Below are positions 1 through 6,841 of a stretch of DNA of 8,096 nucleotides, piece after piece. The translations under genes and the position numbers were made by a program. Origin of the DNA: Xanthobacteraceae bacterium (GTDB lineage: Bacteria > Pseudomonadota > Alphaproteobacteria > Rhizobiales > Xanthobacteraceae); NCBI GenBank assembly GCA_025929595.1, contig JAICQA010000117.1:1-8096 (forward strand), in the 5' to 3' direction. The stretch's first letter is position 1, and each line of letters starts with the position of its first letter. The notes beneath the pieces were generated by a model. It saw only the letters and a program-made list of their open reading frames with translations, was not told the DNA's origin and did no database searches.

Positions 1-723
1 AGCGGCGTGCCGCTGCCCGCACCTACCCTCGCCTATATGCCGTGGCTGCTGATGGGCACGCTCGCGCAGATCGTCGCGACGATGCTCATGCTCGCGGCCA
101 TGAGCGAGCGCTCGTTCGTCGTCTCGATCGCCTACATCAAGACCGAGCCCGTGCAGGTTGCAATCTTCGGCCTCGTCTTCCTCGGCGACGCGCTCACGAT
201 CCCGCTCGCGGCTGCGATCGTGATCGCCACCGCCGGCGTAGTGCTCATGTCGGTGAAGCCGGGGCAGATCGTGGCCGGCGGCAATCGTCCCGCCGCACTT
301 GGCGTCGCCGCCGGAGCAATGTTCGCTCTGTCCGCGGTCGGCTTTCGCGGCGCAGTGCTCGCGCTCGACACGCCGAGCTTCGTGATGGCGGCGACCTTTA
401 CGCTGGCGCTCGGCCTCGCACTACAGGCCGTCCTGTTGTCGCTTTATCTTGCGATCCGCGACCGCGCCGTGCTCGCGAATATCCTGCGCAACTGGCAGCC
501 GTCGCTCGCCGCCGGATTTCTCGGCGCGCTCGCGTCGCAGTTCTGGTATCTCGCCTTTGCCGTCGCGACCGCCGCCAGCGTGCGCACGCTCGCGCTGGTC
601 GAGGTTCTGTTCGCACAGGCCATTGCGACCTTCGTCTTTCGGCAGAAAACGACGCCGCGCGAGGCGCTCGGCATTGTGCTGGTGGTGGCGGGGGTAGCGT
701 TGCTCTTGTGGGCGAGCCGCTAG
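1..723 (+). CDS. EamA/DMT-family membrane transporter, C-terminal part (5' end outside window)
   Basis: This is an inner-membrane transporter of the drug/metabolite transporter superfamily; the substrate cannot be told from sequence. The frame is open to the left edge (codons from base 1), so about 240 residues are visible of a family length near 290-300, and the real start lies upstream. The GTG at base 7 is only an internal codon. The visible part is almost entirely hydrophobic helices. It holds the end of the first EamA repeat (helices around the segments PWLLMGTLAQIVATMLM and PVQVAIFGLVFLGD), a short basic linker near VKPGQIVAGG, and a second complete repeat of about five helices ending in GIVLVVAGVALLLWASR. 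The motif of an acidic residue after 'FGLVFLG' and the repeat 'EVLFAQAIATFVFRQKTTPREALG' are typical of EamA helix ends. Its TAG stop lies within the palindrome CTAG (720-723), which also supplies the stop of the opposing DUF1178 gene. Confidence 0.88.
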   Translation, partial: SGVPLPAPTLAYMPWLLMGTLAQIVATMLMLAAMSERSFVVSIAYIKTEPVQVAIFGLVFLGDALTIPLAAAIVIATAGVVLMSVKPGQIVAGGNRPAALGVAAGAMFALSAVGFRGAVLALDTPSFVMAATFTLALGLALQAVLLSLYLAIRDRAVLANILRNWQPSLAAGFLGALASQFWYLAFAVATAASVRTLALVEVLFAQAIATFVFRQKTTPREALGIVLVVAGVALLLWASR

Positions 724-1187
724 TTCTTGTCGTCGGGTAGCACCGGCAGCGGCTGCACGCCGACGCCCTCCTCGATCAGCTCTTTGACTTCGTCCGGCTT
801 CGCTTCGCCGTAAATCGAGCGCTGGTCGATCTCTTCATAGTGCATCTGCCGTGCGAGGTCGGGGAACTTGTCGCCCACGTAATCGGCATTCTTTGTCACG
901 TGATCGCGCAGCTCCTTAAGCTTCGTGCGCAGGAACTGTTCCTGCGGCGACATCATCGCGACAGGCTGAGTTTGCTCCGGCGCGGCCGGCGTTTCGACGG
1001 ACGCGCGTGAGCGGCCCTTGTCGGTGCGCGCCACAGACGGCTTCATGATTTGCTTCTCAACTTCGGTGCTGCCGCAGGCCGGGCATTCGACGAGTTTCCG
1101 CTTCCGCTGCTTCTCGTAATCGTCGGAAGAACGAAACCAAGTCTCGAAGCCGTGTCCGGCTTCGCATGCCAACGCGTATTTGATCAC
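720..1187 (-). CDS. DUF1178 family protein with putative zinc-ribbon N-terminus
   Basis: This 155-residue cytoplasmic protein belongs to the DUF1178 family, which has no established biochemical role. The N-terminus MIKYALACEAGHGFE is the family signature. Cys8 and His12 with the later Cys35-Pro-Ala-Cys38 pair look like a small zinc-binding ribbon. The middle is a low-complexity Pro/Ala/Thr linker. The C-terminal half is charged (KELRDHVTKNADYVGDKF) and ends in an acidic tail, as in other family members. The start is GTG at 1185-1187, preceded by AAGG four bases upstream, and it overlaps the TGA stop of the hydrolase as GTGA (1184-1187), which points to translational coupling. It is the last gene of the comF-hydrolase-DUF1178 group. 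The family is commonly found beside Nit-type hydrolases in alphaproteobacteria, so a linked metabolic role is possible but unproven. Confidence 0.9.
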   Translation of the reverse strand: MIKYALACEAGHGFETWFRSSDDYEKQRKRKLVECPACGSTEVEKQIMKPSVARTDKGRSRASVETPAAPEQTQPVAMMSPQEQFLRTKLKELRDHVTKNADYVGDKFPDLARQMHYEEIDQRSIYGEAKPDEVKELIEEGVGVQPLPVLPDDKN

Positions 1188-2086
1188 GATGCCTTGCCCA
1201 CCAGATGCAGCCGCCCGTTGTCCTTGGCCGGCGCGATAACCTCGAACCGCCGGCCGTGATCGAGCGCCGGCACCCGCTGCCGCGCCTGCGCGACGAGCGC
1301 GAGATCGATCTCAGCCATCGTCACGCCGGGCTCCGTACCCGCTTCGGCGATCACCTGCCCCCACGGGTCGACTACCAGGCTGTGGCCGTAAGTGTCGCGC
1401 TTGTTCTCGTGATATCCGCCCTGCGCCGCGGCGAGCACGAAGCAGCCCGTTTCGACCGCACGAGCACGGAGCAACAGATGCCAATGGGCCTCGCCGGTCT
1501 GCTTGGTGAAGGCCGCCGGCACCGTCAGCACTTCCGCGCCGGCTTCGGCGAGCGCGCGATAGAGCGCGGGGAAGCGCACGTCGTAGCAGATGGTGAGGCC
1601 GACCCTGCAGAACGGCGCCTGCACGACGACTGCGACGTCGCCGGGACGATATGTGTTCGACTCGCGATAACTCTCGCCCTTGGCGAGATCGACGTCGAAC
1701 ATGTGAATCTTGTCGTAGCGCGCGGCGATCTCGCCCTTCGCGTCGATGAAGAAAGCGCGGTTCGCCGCTTTCTCCGGCGCGACCTTCACCGCCAGCGAGC
1801 CGACATGAAGCTGAATTTGCAGTTCGCGCGCCAGTTCCTGGAACGCCGCGAGCGCCGGGTCGCGCTCCTCCTCGACGATGTGACCGAACAGCGACGCGCG
1901 GTCGAGCTCCATGAGCGAGGTCTGCTCCGGCGTCTGCACATAGTCCGCGCCAAGCGATTTCGCCTCGCGGATCATTTTCGCGGCGGCGTCGATATTCGCG
2001 ATCACGTTGCGGCTGGTGCGCATCTGCACCAGCGCGGCGCGGAATTTTCTGGGCTCGCTCAAGGAAACCTCCTGTGCCCCGCTCAT
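1184..2086 (-). CDS. Carbon-nitrogen hydrolase (nitrilase superfamily), Nit1-like amidase
   Basis: This is a 300-residue cytoplasmic amidase of the nitrilase superfamily. The Glu-Lys-Cys catalytic triad is visible: Glu54 in QTPEQTS, Lys126 in YDKIHMFDVD and Cys167 in LTICYDVRFP. The stretch TGEAHWHLLLRARAVETGCF followed by AAAQGGYHENKRDTYGHS and VVDPWG resembles the Nit1 branch, whose characterised members hydrolyse deaminated glutathione (metabolite repair). This fits better than omega-amidase (Nit2), but the exact substrate is inferred. The ATG at 2084-2086 is preceded by AAGGG with a 9-base spacer, and that site begins within the comF stop codon. Only 13 bases separate it from comF, and it overlaps the DUF1178 start by 4 bases, so all three are probably co-transcribed. 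The first ~14 residues precede the conserved beta strand FRAALVQM and may be dispensable. Confidence 0.92.
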   Translation of the reverse strand: MSGAQEVSLSEPRKFRAALVQMRTSRNVIANIDAAAKMIREAKSLGADYVQTPEQTSLMELDRASLFGHIVEEERDPALAAFQELARELQIQLHVGSLAVKVAPEKAANRAFFIDAKGEIAARYDKIHMFDVDLAKGESYRESNTYRPGDVAVVVQAPFCRVGLTICYDVRFPALYRALAEAGAEVLTVPAAFTKQTGEAHWHLLLRARAVETGCFVLAAAQGGYHENKRDTYGHSLVVDPWGQVIAEAGTEPGVTMAEIDLALVAQARQRVPALDHGRRFEVIAPAKDNGRLHLVGKAS

Positions 2087-2099
2087 ATCATACGGCCCT

Positions 2100-2885
2100 T
2101 TACTCGAAGTTCACAACCCGCGCCAGAACCAGCATGTCCACGCGAGTGGCGCCCGCACGCCGTAAAACGCGCGCGCAGGCTTCCGCCGTCGCGCCCGACG
2201 TCAATACATCGTCGATCACGACAAATTTCTTACCCTTCACGCGAATGCGAGCGCCTGGCGCGATTGCGAACGCACCCTGCACATTTTGTCCGCGCTCCTT
2301 GCGCGCGAGCCCGACCTGCGGTCGCGTCGCGCGCGTGCGCAGCAGGATGTCGTCTTCGACCGAGACCTTCGCAAGCCGTGACACTTCGCGCGCCAGCATC
2401 GCCGACTGGTTGTAGCGCCGCTGAAAGAGCCGCGACCAATGCAGCGGCACCGGCACAACCGCGTCGGCATCCGCGAGCAGCTCGCGGCCCGCGCGCGCCA
2501 TCCAGCCGCCGAGCGGCGTGGCGAGATCGAGCCGGTCGCCGTATTTCAGGAGATGCACGAGATCGCGCGCCACGTCGCTGAAGCGCGCAGCCGCCCGCGC
2601 ACGGTCGTAAGCGGGCGGATCGGCGATGGCGGAAGGCGAGAGCGCCCCTTCGCCCATCTCGCTCACAAACGGCGTGCCGAGCTTTTCGCAGTAGGGCCGC
2701 TCGATGAAGCCCATGCCTTGCCAGCACGCCGGGCACAGCCCGCCCGCGACGCCGGCCGGCTTGCGACAGGACAGGCAGGTCGGCGGAAGAACGAGATCGG
2801 CCGCACGCCGCACCGCGTCCCGCAAGGCGCCACGCCATGCGCCCGGCGCGCGCGGTTCGTCTGAAAAGCTGCTCGCGGCTTTCAT
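2100..2885 (-). CDS. comF: ComF family protein (zinc ribbon plus phosphoribosyltransferase domain)
   Basis: This 261-residue protein has the ComF architecture. An N-terminal double-cysteine zinc ribbon is formed by Cys37, Cys40, Cys51 and Cys54. A type I phosphoribosyltransferase-like domain follows, with the family segments HLLKYGDRLDLA, VPVPLHWSRLFQRRYNQS and the PRPP-binding loop VVIDDVLTSGAT near residues 222-233. ComF proteins are linked to DNA uptake in competent bacteria. In non-competent alphaproteobacteria the role is unclear, so the name marks the family rather than a proven competence function. I place the start at the ATG 2883-2885. A TTG two codons upstream (2889-2891) is in frame, but neither has a convincing Shine-Dalgarno. 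It leads the leftward operon with the Nit1-like hydrolase and diverges from the methyltransferase-like gene over only 45 bp. Confidence 0.88.
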   Translation of the reverse strand: MKAASSFSDEPRAPGAWRGALRDAVRRAADLVLPPTCLSCRKPAGVAGGLCPACWQGMGFIERPYCEKLGTPFVSEMGEGALSPSAIADPPAYDRARAAARFSDVARDLVHLLKYGDRLDLATPLGGWMARAGRELLADADAVVPVPLHWSRLFQRRYNQSAMLAREVSRLAKVSVEDDILLRTRATRPQVGLARKERGQNVQGAFAIAPGARIRVKGKKFVVIDDVLTSGATAEACARVLRRAGATRVDMLVLARVVNFE

Positions 2886-2930
2886 GGCCAAAGGCTAGCG
2901 CCGGGGCCGTGCCAATGCCACGTTGCCGAT

Positions 2931-3857
2931 ATGAGTAATCCCCGTTCCGGCAACCCGCCGGCGATCTTCGACCGTGCGCTCCTGCGCGCACGCCGGCGGC
3001 GTGCGACCTCCCACGGAAACGAGAATTTCCTGCTTGAACGGGCGGCCGGGGACCTCGCGGAGCGCCTGCGCGCCGTCACACGCCGCTTCGACCTCGCGCT
3101 CGACCTCGGCACGCCCAACAGCGCGCTGCGCGATGCACTGTCGGCCAGCGGGCAGATCGGCACGACGGTCGCCGCCGAGCCCCTCGCGTCACCGCGCGCA
3201 AACGCCGGCCTCGCGCTCGCGGCCGACGAAGAGGCGTTGCCGTTCCGCGACGAGAGTTTCGATCTTGTTGTGTCCGCGCTTGCCCTGCATTGGGTGAATG
3301 ATCTGCCGGGCACGCTGCTGCAGATCAGGCGCGCGCTGAAACCGGACGGCCTGTTCCTCGCCGTGCTCGCAGGCGGCGAAACGTTGACCGAGCTGCGGCA
3401 GTCGCTTGCCGCCGCGGAAAGTGAAATCGAAGGCGGTCTGTCGCCGCGCGTCGCGCCCTTCGTCGAGGTGCGCGCCATGGGCACGCTCCTGCAACGCGCG
3501 GGCTTCGCGCTGCCGGTGACGGATGTCGACCGTCTGACGGTACGCTATCGCGATCTCGGCGGTCTCTTCCGCGACCTGCGCGCCATGGGCGCGACCAACG
3601 CACTCGCCGAACGGAGCGGCAAGCCGCTGCGCCGCGAGACCGTCTCGCGCACCGCCGAAATTTACGCCGAACGTTTCGCCGACGCCGACGGACGCCTGCG
3701 CGCGACTTTCGATCTGTTGTGGGTGTCGGGCTGGGCGCCGCATGAGAGCCAGCAGCAGGCGTTGAAGCCCGGTTCGGCGAAGATGCGTCTGGCCGATGCG
3801 CTCGGCACGAAAGAGCGGTCCGCCGGTGAACGGGTCACGCGGCCGGCCAAGACCTGA
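2931..3857 (+). CDS. Methyltransferase-fold protein, BioC/NDUFAF5-like
   Basis: This 308-residue cytoplasmic protein has a class I methyltransferase fold and is close to the alphaproteobacterial relatives of mitochondrial NDUFAF5. Visible blocks are the N-terminal AIFDRALLRARRRRA, motif I LALDLGTPN (residues 55-63), ADEEALPFRDESFDLVVSALALHWVNDLP (motifs II-III, about 98-126), LKPDGLFLAVLAGGETL, and a C-terminal QQALKPGSAKMRLADAL typical of this family. Human NDUFAF5 hydroxylates an arginine of a complex I subunit, so a role in complex I assembly is possible; BioC-type malonyl-ACP methylation is the alternative. Motif I lacks the usual GxGxG glycines after Asp-Leu-Gly. The ATG at 2931 gives the family's normal start but has no recognisable Shine-Dalgarno. 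The gene ends one base before the end of the opposing Flp pilin gene. Confidence 0.88.
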   Translation: MSNPRSGNPPAIFDRALLRARRRRATSHGNENFLLERAAGDLAERLRAVTRRFDLALDLGTPNSALRDALSASGQIGTTVAAEPLASPRANAGLALAADEEALPFRDESFDLVVSALALHWVNDLPGTLLQIRRALKPDGLFLAVLAGGETLTELRQSLAAAESEIEGGLSPRVAPFVEVRAMGTLLQRAGFALPVTDVDRLTVRYRDLGGLFRDLRAMGATNALAERSGKPLRRETVSRTAEIYAERFADADGRLRATFDLLWVSGWAPHESQQQALKPGSAKMRLADALGTKERSAGERVTRPAKT

Positions 3858-3858
3858 G

Positions 3859-4047
3859 TTATTTCTGAAAGCCTTCGAGGACCTTGCCGTAGTAATTTTC
3901 AACGAGCGCCGAGCCGACGCCGAGCGCCACACCCGCCACGGCGATCGAAATCATCGAGGCCAGCACCGCATATTCGATTGCCGTCGCCCCACCGGCGTCG
4001 CGGAGGAATTCACGCACGACCTTGGCGTCCTGCAGCCGTCGCTTCAT
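3859..4047 (-). CDS. Flp-type (type IVb) pilin, orphan
   Basis: This encodes a 62-residue prepilin of the Flp/Fap family. The basic leader (residues 1-20) ends in Gly-Gly and is followed by ATAIEYAVLASMISIAVAG. Processing is expected between Gly20 and Ala21, placing Glu at +5 and Tyr at +6 of the mature pilin, as in Flp pilins cut by a TadV/CpaA-type peptidase. The hydrophobic helix (about 24-48) anchors it in the inner membrane before assembly by a Tad system. The start at ATG 4045-4047 is chosen over the longer in-frame start at 4083 because a GGTGAGG Shine-Dalgarno lies five bases upstream, and because the longer version would overlap mutT. That ribosome site overlaps the mutT TGA. No tad/cpa assembly genes are in view, so the pilin is an orphan here and may serve a system encoded elsewhere. 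Confidence 0.88.
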   Translation of the reverse strand: MKRRLQDAKVVREFLRDAGGATAIEYAVLASMISIAVAGVALGVGSALVENYYGKVLEGFQK

Positions 4048-4052
4048 CGTCG

Positions 4053-4059
4053 CCTCACC
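4053..4059 (-). promoter_or_regulatory. Shine-Dalgarno of the Flp pilin gene, overlapping the mutT stop
   Basis: On the minus strand GGTGAGG precedes the pilin ATG by five bases and contains the mutT TGA stop (4057-4055). This fixes the pilin start at 4047 and suggests that its translation can re-initiate or couple after mutT. Confidence 0.65.
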
Positions 4060-4477
4060 GCCCGTCCTGACCGGGCATTGCAAGCAATTCGACCAGATGC
4101 GGGATCAGCGGTTCGTCGGCGGGCGGCATCGGATACTCCCGAAGCTTTTGCGGCCGCACCCATGCCAGTTCTTGTCCTTCTTTCGGTTCGACGATCCCCT
4201 CCCAGCGCCGGCAGATCCAGAGCGGCATCAGGAGGTGGAAGTCGTCGTAACGGTGACTGGCGAAAGTGAGCGGCGCGATACACGCCTCCGTCACGTCGAT
4301 CCCGAGTTCCTCCTTCAGTTCCCGGATCAGCGTCTGCTCCGGAAGCTCGCCGGGCTCGACCTTGCCACCGGGAAACTCCCACAGACCCGCCATTGTCTTG
4401 CCTTGCGGCCGGCGGGCGACCAGTACCCGTCCGTCGACATCGACGAGCGCGCAGGCGGCAACCAGAACGGTCCTCAC
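4055..4477 (-). CDS. mutT: Nudix hydrolase, MutT-type 8-oxo-dGTP diphosphatase
   Basis: This is a 140-residue Nudix hydrolase expected to sanitise the nucleotide pool by converting 8-oxo-dGTP to the monophosphate. The full Nudix box GX5EX7REUXEEXGU is present from the Gly-Gly after WEFP through RELKEELGI, with the metal-binding glutamates intact. The FPGGKVEPGE context and 'VLVAACALVDVDGRVLVARRP' match the alphaproteobacterial MutT subfamily. The frame is open upstream to 4594, inside argJ, but it contains no in-frame ATG near the family start. I choose GTG at 4475-4477 (M-R-T-V-L-V-A-A), which reproduces the usual N-terminus and length; a TTG at 4495 is possible. Neither has a clear Shine-Dalgarno. 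It lies 85 bp downstream of argJ and 7 bp upstream of the Flp pilin gene, probably in one transcript. Confidence 0.88.
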   Translation of the reverse strand: MRTVLVAACALVDVDGRVLVARRPQGKTMAGLWEFPGGKVEPGELPEQTLIRELKEELGIDVTEACIAPLTFASHRYDDFHLLMPLWICRRWEGIVEPKEGQELAWVRPQKLREYPMPPADEPLIPHLVELLAMPGQDGR

Positions 4478-4562
4478 GCGCGAACCCGGGTGCAAAGGTA
4501 CTTCAGAGGCATTAACGGAAGCGTCTCGGGGTTCATTAAAATTGGATCGAACCGCATCGCGC

Positions 4563-5813
4563 CTAGGACCGGTAGTCGCCGTTGATGGCGACATACTCCT
4601 TGGTCAGATCGCAGGTCAGCACGCGGTCTGTGCCCCGCCCGAGCTTGAGATCGACCGTGAGGTCGATCACGTCCCGCTTCATGTAAACGGAAACTTTCTT
4701 TTCATCGTAGGACGGATCGCGCGCGCCAGCCGCGGCGACGCGGATGTCGCCGAAGAAAATGGCAAGCTTGTCGCGGTTGGCGGGCTCGCCCGCCTTGCCG
4801 ACCGCCATCACGACGCGGCCCCAGTTCGCGTCCTCGCCGGCGATCGCCGTCTTCACGAGCGGTGAGTTGGCGATGGAAAGCGCGATCTTGCGGGCCGAGT
4901 TCTTGGACACGGCACCCTTTACATGTACGCGCACGAGCTTGCGGGCGCCCTCGCCGTCGCGCGCGATCTGCTCGGCGAGATTGGCAAGCACCGCATGCAG
5001 GGCGCGGCGGAAATCGGCCGCGCGTTTGTCGCCCATGCTCTTGATCGCGGGCGCCCCGCGTGAAACGGCGGTGCCCGTCGCGAATATCAGGAGCGTATCG
5101 GAGGTGGACGTGTCTCCGTCCACCGTCACGGCGTTGAAGGTGTCCACCGTTTCCTGCCGCAGGATCGAGCGCAGCACGGGCGCCGCGATCGGCGCGTCGG
5201 TGAAGACGAAAGCGAGCATCGTCGCCATGTCGGGCGCGATCATGCCCGAACCCTTGGCGATGCCATTGATGCGGACTTCGGCCTTGCCGAGCTTGGCGGT
5301 CGCGGTGGCAAGTTTCGGGAAAGTGTCGGTCGTCATGATGGCGCGTGCCGCCGCGCGCCAGTTTTCCGGCCGCGCAGCCAGCGCCGTGCTCCGCAACACG
5401 CGGCCGATCACCTCGGCGTCAAGCGGCTCGCCGATCACGCCGGTCGAGGCGATGAACACTTCGCCGGTCTTGCAGCCGACCGCCTCTGCGGCCAGCGCCG
5501 CGGTTCGCTTCACGGCGGCGATGCCTTTGGCGCCGGTGAAGGCATTGGCGTTGCCGGAATTGACCACCAGCGCCCGCGCCCGGCCCTGCGCGAAACGCGA
5601 ACGGCACCATTCGACGGGCGCCGACGGACATTTCGAACGAGTCAGAACGCCCGCAACCGCCGTGCCCTTCTCGAGCACGGCAAGGAGCACATCCGTCCGC
5701 CCCTCATAGCGAATGCCCGCCGAGGCGGTTGCCAGCCGCACGCCGTGGATCGGCGGCAACTCCGCGATCGTCGCCGGCGCGAGCGGCGATACTTTCCCCG
5801 TCACCTGCCCCAT
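4563..5813 (-). CDS. argJ: Bifunctional glutamate N-acetyltransferase / amino-acid acetyltransferase
   Basis: ArgJ transfers the acetyl group of N-acetylornithine to glutamate, and in bifunctional forms also uses acetyl-CoA, giving the cyclic route of arginine biosynthesis in the cytoplasm. The 416-residue length matches the family. The protein is made as a precursor that self-cleaves before a Thr nucleophile. The site is visible as KGSGMIAPDMA/TML, with Thr198 the predicted nucleophile and N-terminus of the beta chain. Other family segments are VVNSGNANAFTG (about 83-94), IASTGVIGEPL, TVDGDTSTSDT and, at the C-terminus, LTCDLTKEYVAINGDYRS. The ATG at 5811-5813 has an AAGGGGG ribosome site directly upstream. 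Only 19 bases separate it from the parvulin gene, implying co-transcription. Whether it is truly bifunctional cannot be told from sequence alone. Confidence 0.96.
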   Translation of the reverse strand: MGQVTGKVSPLAPATIAELPPIHGVRLATASAGIRYEGRTDVLLAVLEKGTAVAGVLTRSKCPSAPVEWCRSRFAQGRARALVVNSGNANAFTGAKGIAAVKRTAALAAEAVGCKTGEVFIASTGVIGEPLDAEVIGRVLRSTALAARPENWRAAARAIMTTDTFPKLATATAKLGKAEVRINGIAKGSGMIAPDMATMLAFVFTDAPIAAPVLRSILRQETVDTFNAVTVDGDTSTSDTLLIFATGTAVSRGAPAIKSMGDKRAADFRRALHAVLANLAEQIARDGEGARKLVRVHVKGAVSKNSARKIALSIANSPLVKTAIAGEDANWGRVVMAVGKAGEPANRDKLAIFFGDIRVAAAGARDPSYDEKKVSVYMKRDVIDLTVDLKLGRGTDRVLTCDLTKEYVAINGDYRS

Positions 5814-5832
5814 GCCCCCTTCGTCTCGCGAG

Positions 5833-6684
5833 CTATTTTTTCTGCTGTGTGTCCGTCGGCTTCTGCCCGACGCGCTCGACCTTGGCGGCTTCGCGCAGCT
5901 TGCCGACCAGTTCCGTCTGCGCGCGGCGCGCCACGTAGCTTTCGATCTGGCCCTTCACCTGCTCATATTCCGGGATGGGTTTGTTGCGCTTGTCCTCGAG
6001 CTTGATGATGTGCCAGCCGAACTGCGTCTTCACCGGCTCCGACAGCGCACCCTTCTCGAGCTTGAACGCCGCTTCGGAGAATTCCGGCACCATCTGCTCC
6101 TTGGCGAAATAGCCAAGGTCACCGCCGTCGGCAGAACCCGTGTCTTTCGACTCGGCCTTGGCGAGCACCGCGAAGTCGCTGCCTGCTTTCAGCTTGGCGA
6201 GTACTTCCTTCGCTTTCTCTTCGGTCTCGACCAGGATGTGACGCGCGCGCACCTCCTCAACTGGTTTGTTCTGCGCGACCGAGTCGTCGTAGATTTTTTT
6301 CATGGCCGCTTCATTGGCCGCGCCCTTCGATTCCTTGTCGAGCAGCGCCTCCATCAGCACCTTCTGGCGCGCGAACGCCGCGCGGCGTTCGAAGCCGGGG
6401 GTCTGCGCAAGTTTCTGCGCCTCGGCCGCCTTGGCGATGATTGTCACGTCGATGAGATAGGTAAGCAGCGTCTCGCGCCGCACTTCCGGCGGCGAGGGTT
6501 GCAGCCCCGAGCCGATGTCGTCTTCGGCCAAAGCCAGGTCGCTTTCCCGGATTTCCGTCCCGTCGACACGGGCGATGACGGGGTCCGCGCCCTTCGCGGC
6601 GTCCTGCGCGGAGAGGAATGACGCTCCCGCGATCGTGATTCCCGCAGCCAGAACGGCGGCGAGCGGCAAAGCGGCTGATTTCAT
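5833..6684 (-). CDS. Exported parvulin-type peptidylprolyl cis-trans isomerase (PrsA/SurA-like)
   Basis: This 283-residue foldase is predicted to act in the periplasm. Residues 1-26 form a signal peptide: a single basic residue, an Ala/Leu/Ile core and a probable cleavage after SFLSA. It could be read as an uncleaved anchor instead. An N-terminal SurA-like helical region (about 35-140) leads into the parvulin domain (about 145-231). The domain shows VRARHILVETEEKA, DTGSADGGDLGYFAKEQMVPEF and the FGWHIIKLED end. The C-terminus is a charged helix and a Gln/Lys-rich tail. The ATG at 6682-6684 follows a GAGGA site with a five-base spacer, a strong start. It heads the leftward group with argJ, mutT and the pilin gene, and diverges from secA. 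The pairing of an export-motor gene with an exported foldase fits its role. Confidence 0.92.
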   Translation of the reverse strand: MKSAALPLAAVLAAGITIAGASFLSAQDAAKGADPVIARVDGTEIRESDLALAEDDIGSGLQPSPPEVRRETLLTYLIDVTIIAKAAEAQKLAQTPGFERRAAFARQKVLMEALLDKESKGAANEAAMKKIYDDSVAQNKPVEEVRARHILVETEEKAKEVLAKLKAGSDFAVLAKAESKDTGSADGGDLGYFAKEQMVPEFSEAAFKLEKGALSEPVKTQFGWHIIKLEDKRNKPIPEYEQVKGQIESYVARRAQTELVGKLREAAKVERVGQKPTDTQQKK

Positions 6685-6808
6685 GGATGTCCTCGGGTAG
6701 GGTTGGCCCCCGGATGGCTCGGCCGGAAAGTGGCGCAGGACCGAGTGTGAAGCAAGACCATGGTCCCTGCGGCAGGATGACGGGCTGCATCGCGCGTTTC
6801 CGCGCTGA

Positions 6809-6837
6809 TTGACAAGGCTGGGGGCGGTTCATATCTC
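6809..6837 (+). promoter_or_regulatory. Predicted sigma-70-type promoter for secA
   Basis: A perfect -35 hexamer TTGACA (6809-6814) is followed after exactly 17 bases by TATCTC (6832-6837), a fair alphaproteobacterial -10. Transcription would start near 6842-6846, giving secA a leader of about 180 bases. The perfect -35 and optimal spacing in GC-rich DNA make this credible, but it is unsupported by experiment. Confidence 0.5.
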
Positions 6838-6841
6838 TGCC

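Noticed and set aside
1205..2581. 458-codon open frame on the + strand across the hydrolase and comF genes
   Set aside because: It is antisense to two well-supported families, rich in Arg/Pro/Ala and without any recognisable domain; it is a GC-rich shadow frame.
4048..4083. Longer Flp pilin starting at 4083
   Set aside because: It would overlap mutT and add a non-family leader, while a good Shine-Dalgarno lies just before the ATG at 4047.
4510..4539. Two CATTAA copies in the argJ-mutT gap as an operator
   Set aside because: Six-base repeats 24 bases apart are too short and common in a locally AT-richer gap to support a binding site.
4478..4594. Longer MutT starting inside argJ at 4594
   Set aside because: The extra ~39 residues have no family match and no start signal; GTG at 4477 gives the usual N-terminus.
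6294..6300. Run of seven A on the coding strand of the parvulin gene as a frameshift site
   Set aside because: The zero-frame phase (G AAA AAA A) is not the standard slippery heptamer and the frame continues normally through a full parvulin domain.
5713..6621. 302-codon open frame on the + strand opposite the parvulin and argJ genes
   Set aside because: It is antisense to two recognised proteins, with no domain and no plausible ribosome site.
6810..6815. TTGTCA on the - strand as a -35 box for the parvulin gene, overlapping the secA -35
   Set aside because: No acceptable -10 lies 16-19 bases downstream on that strand.
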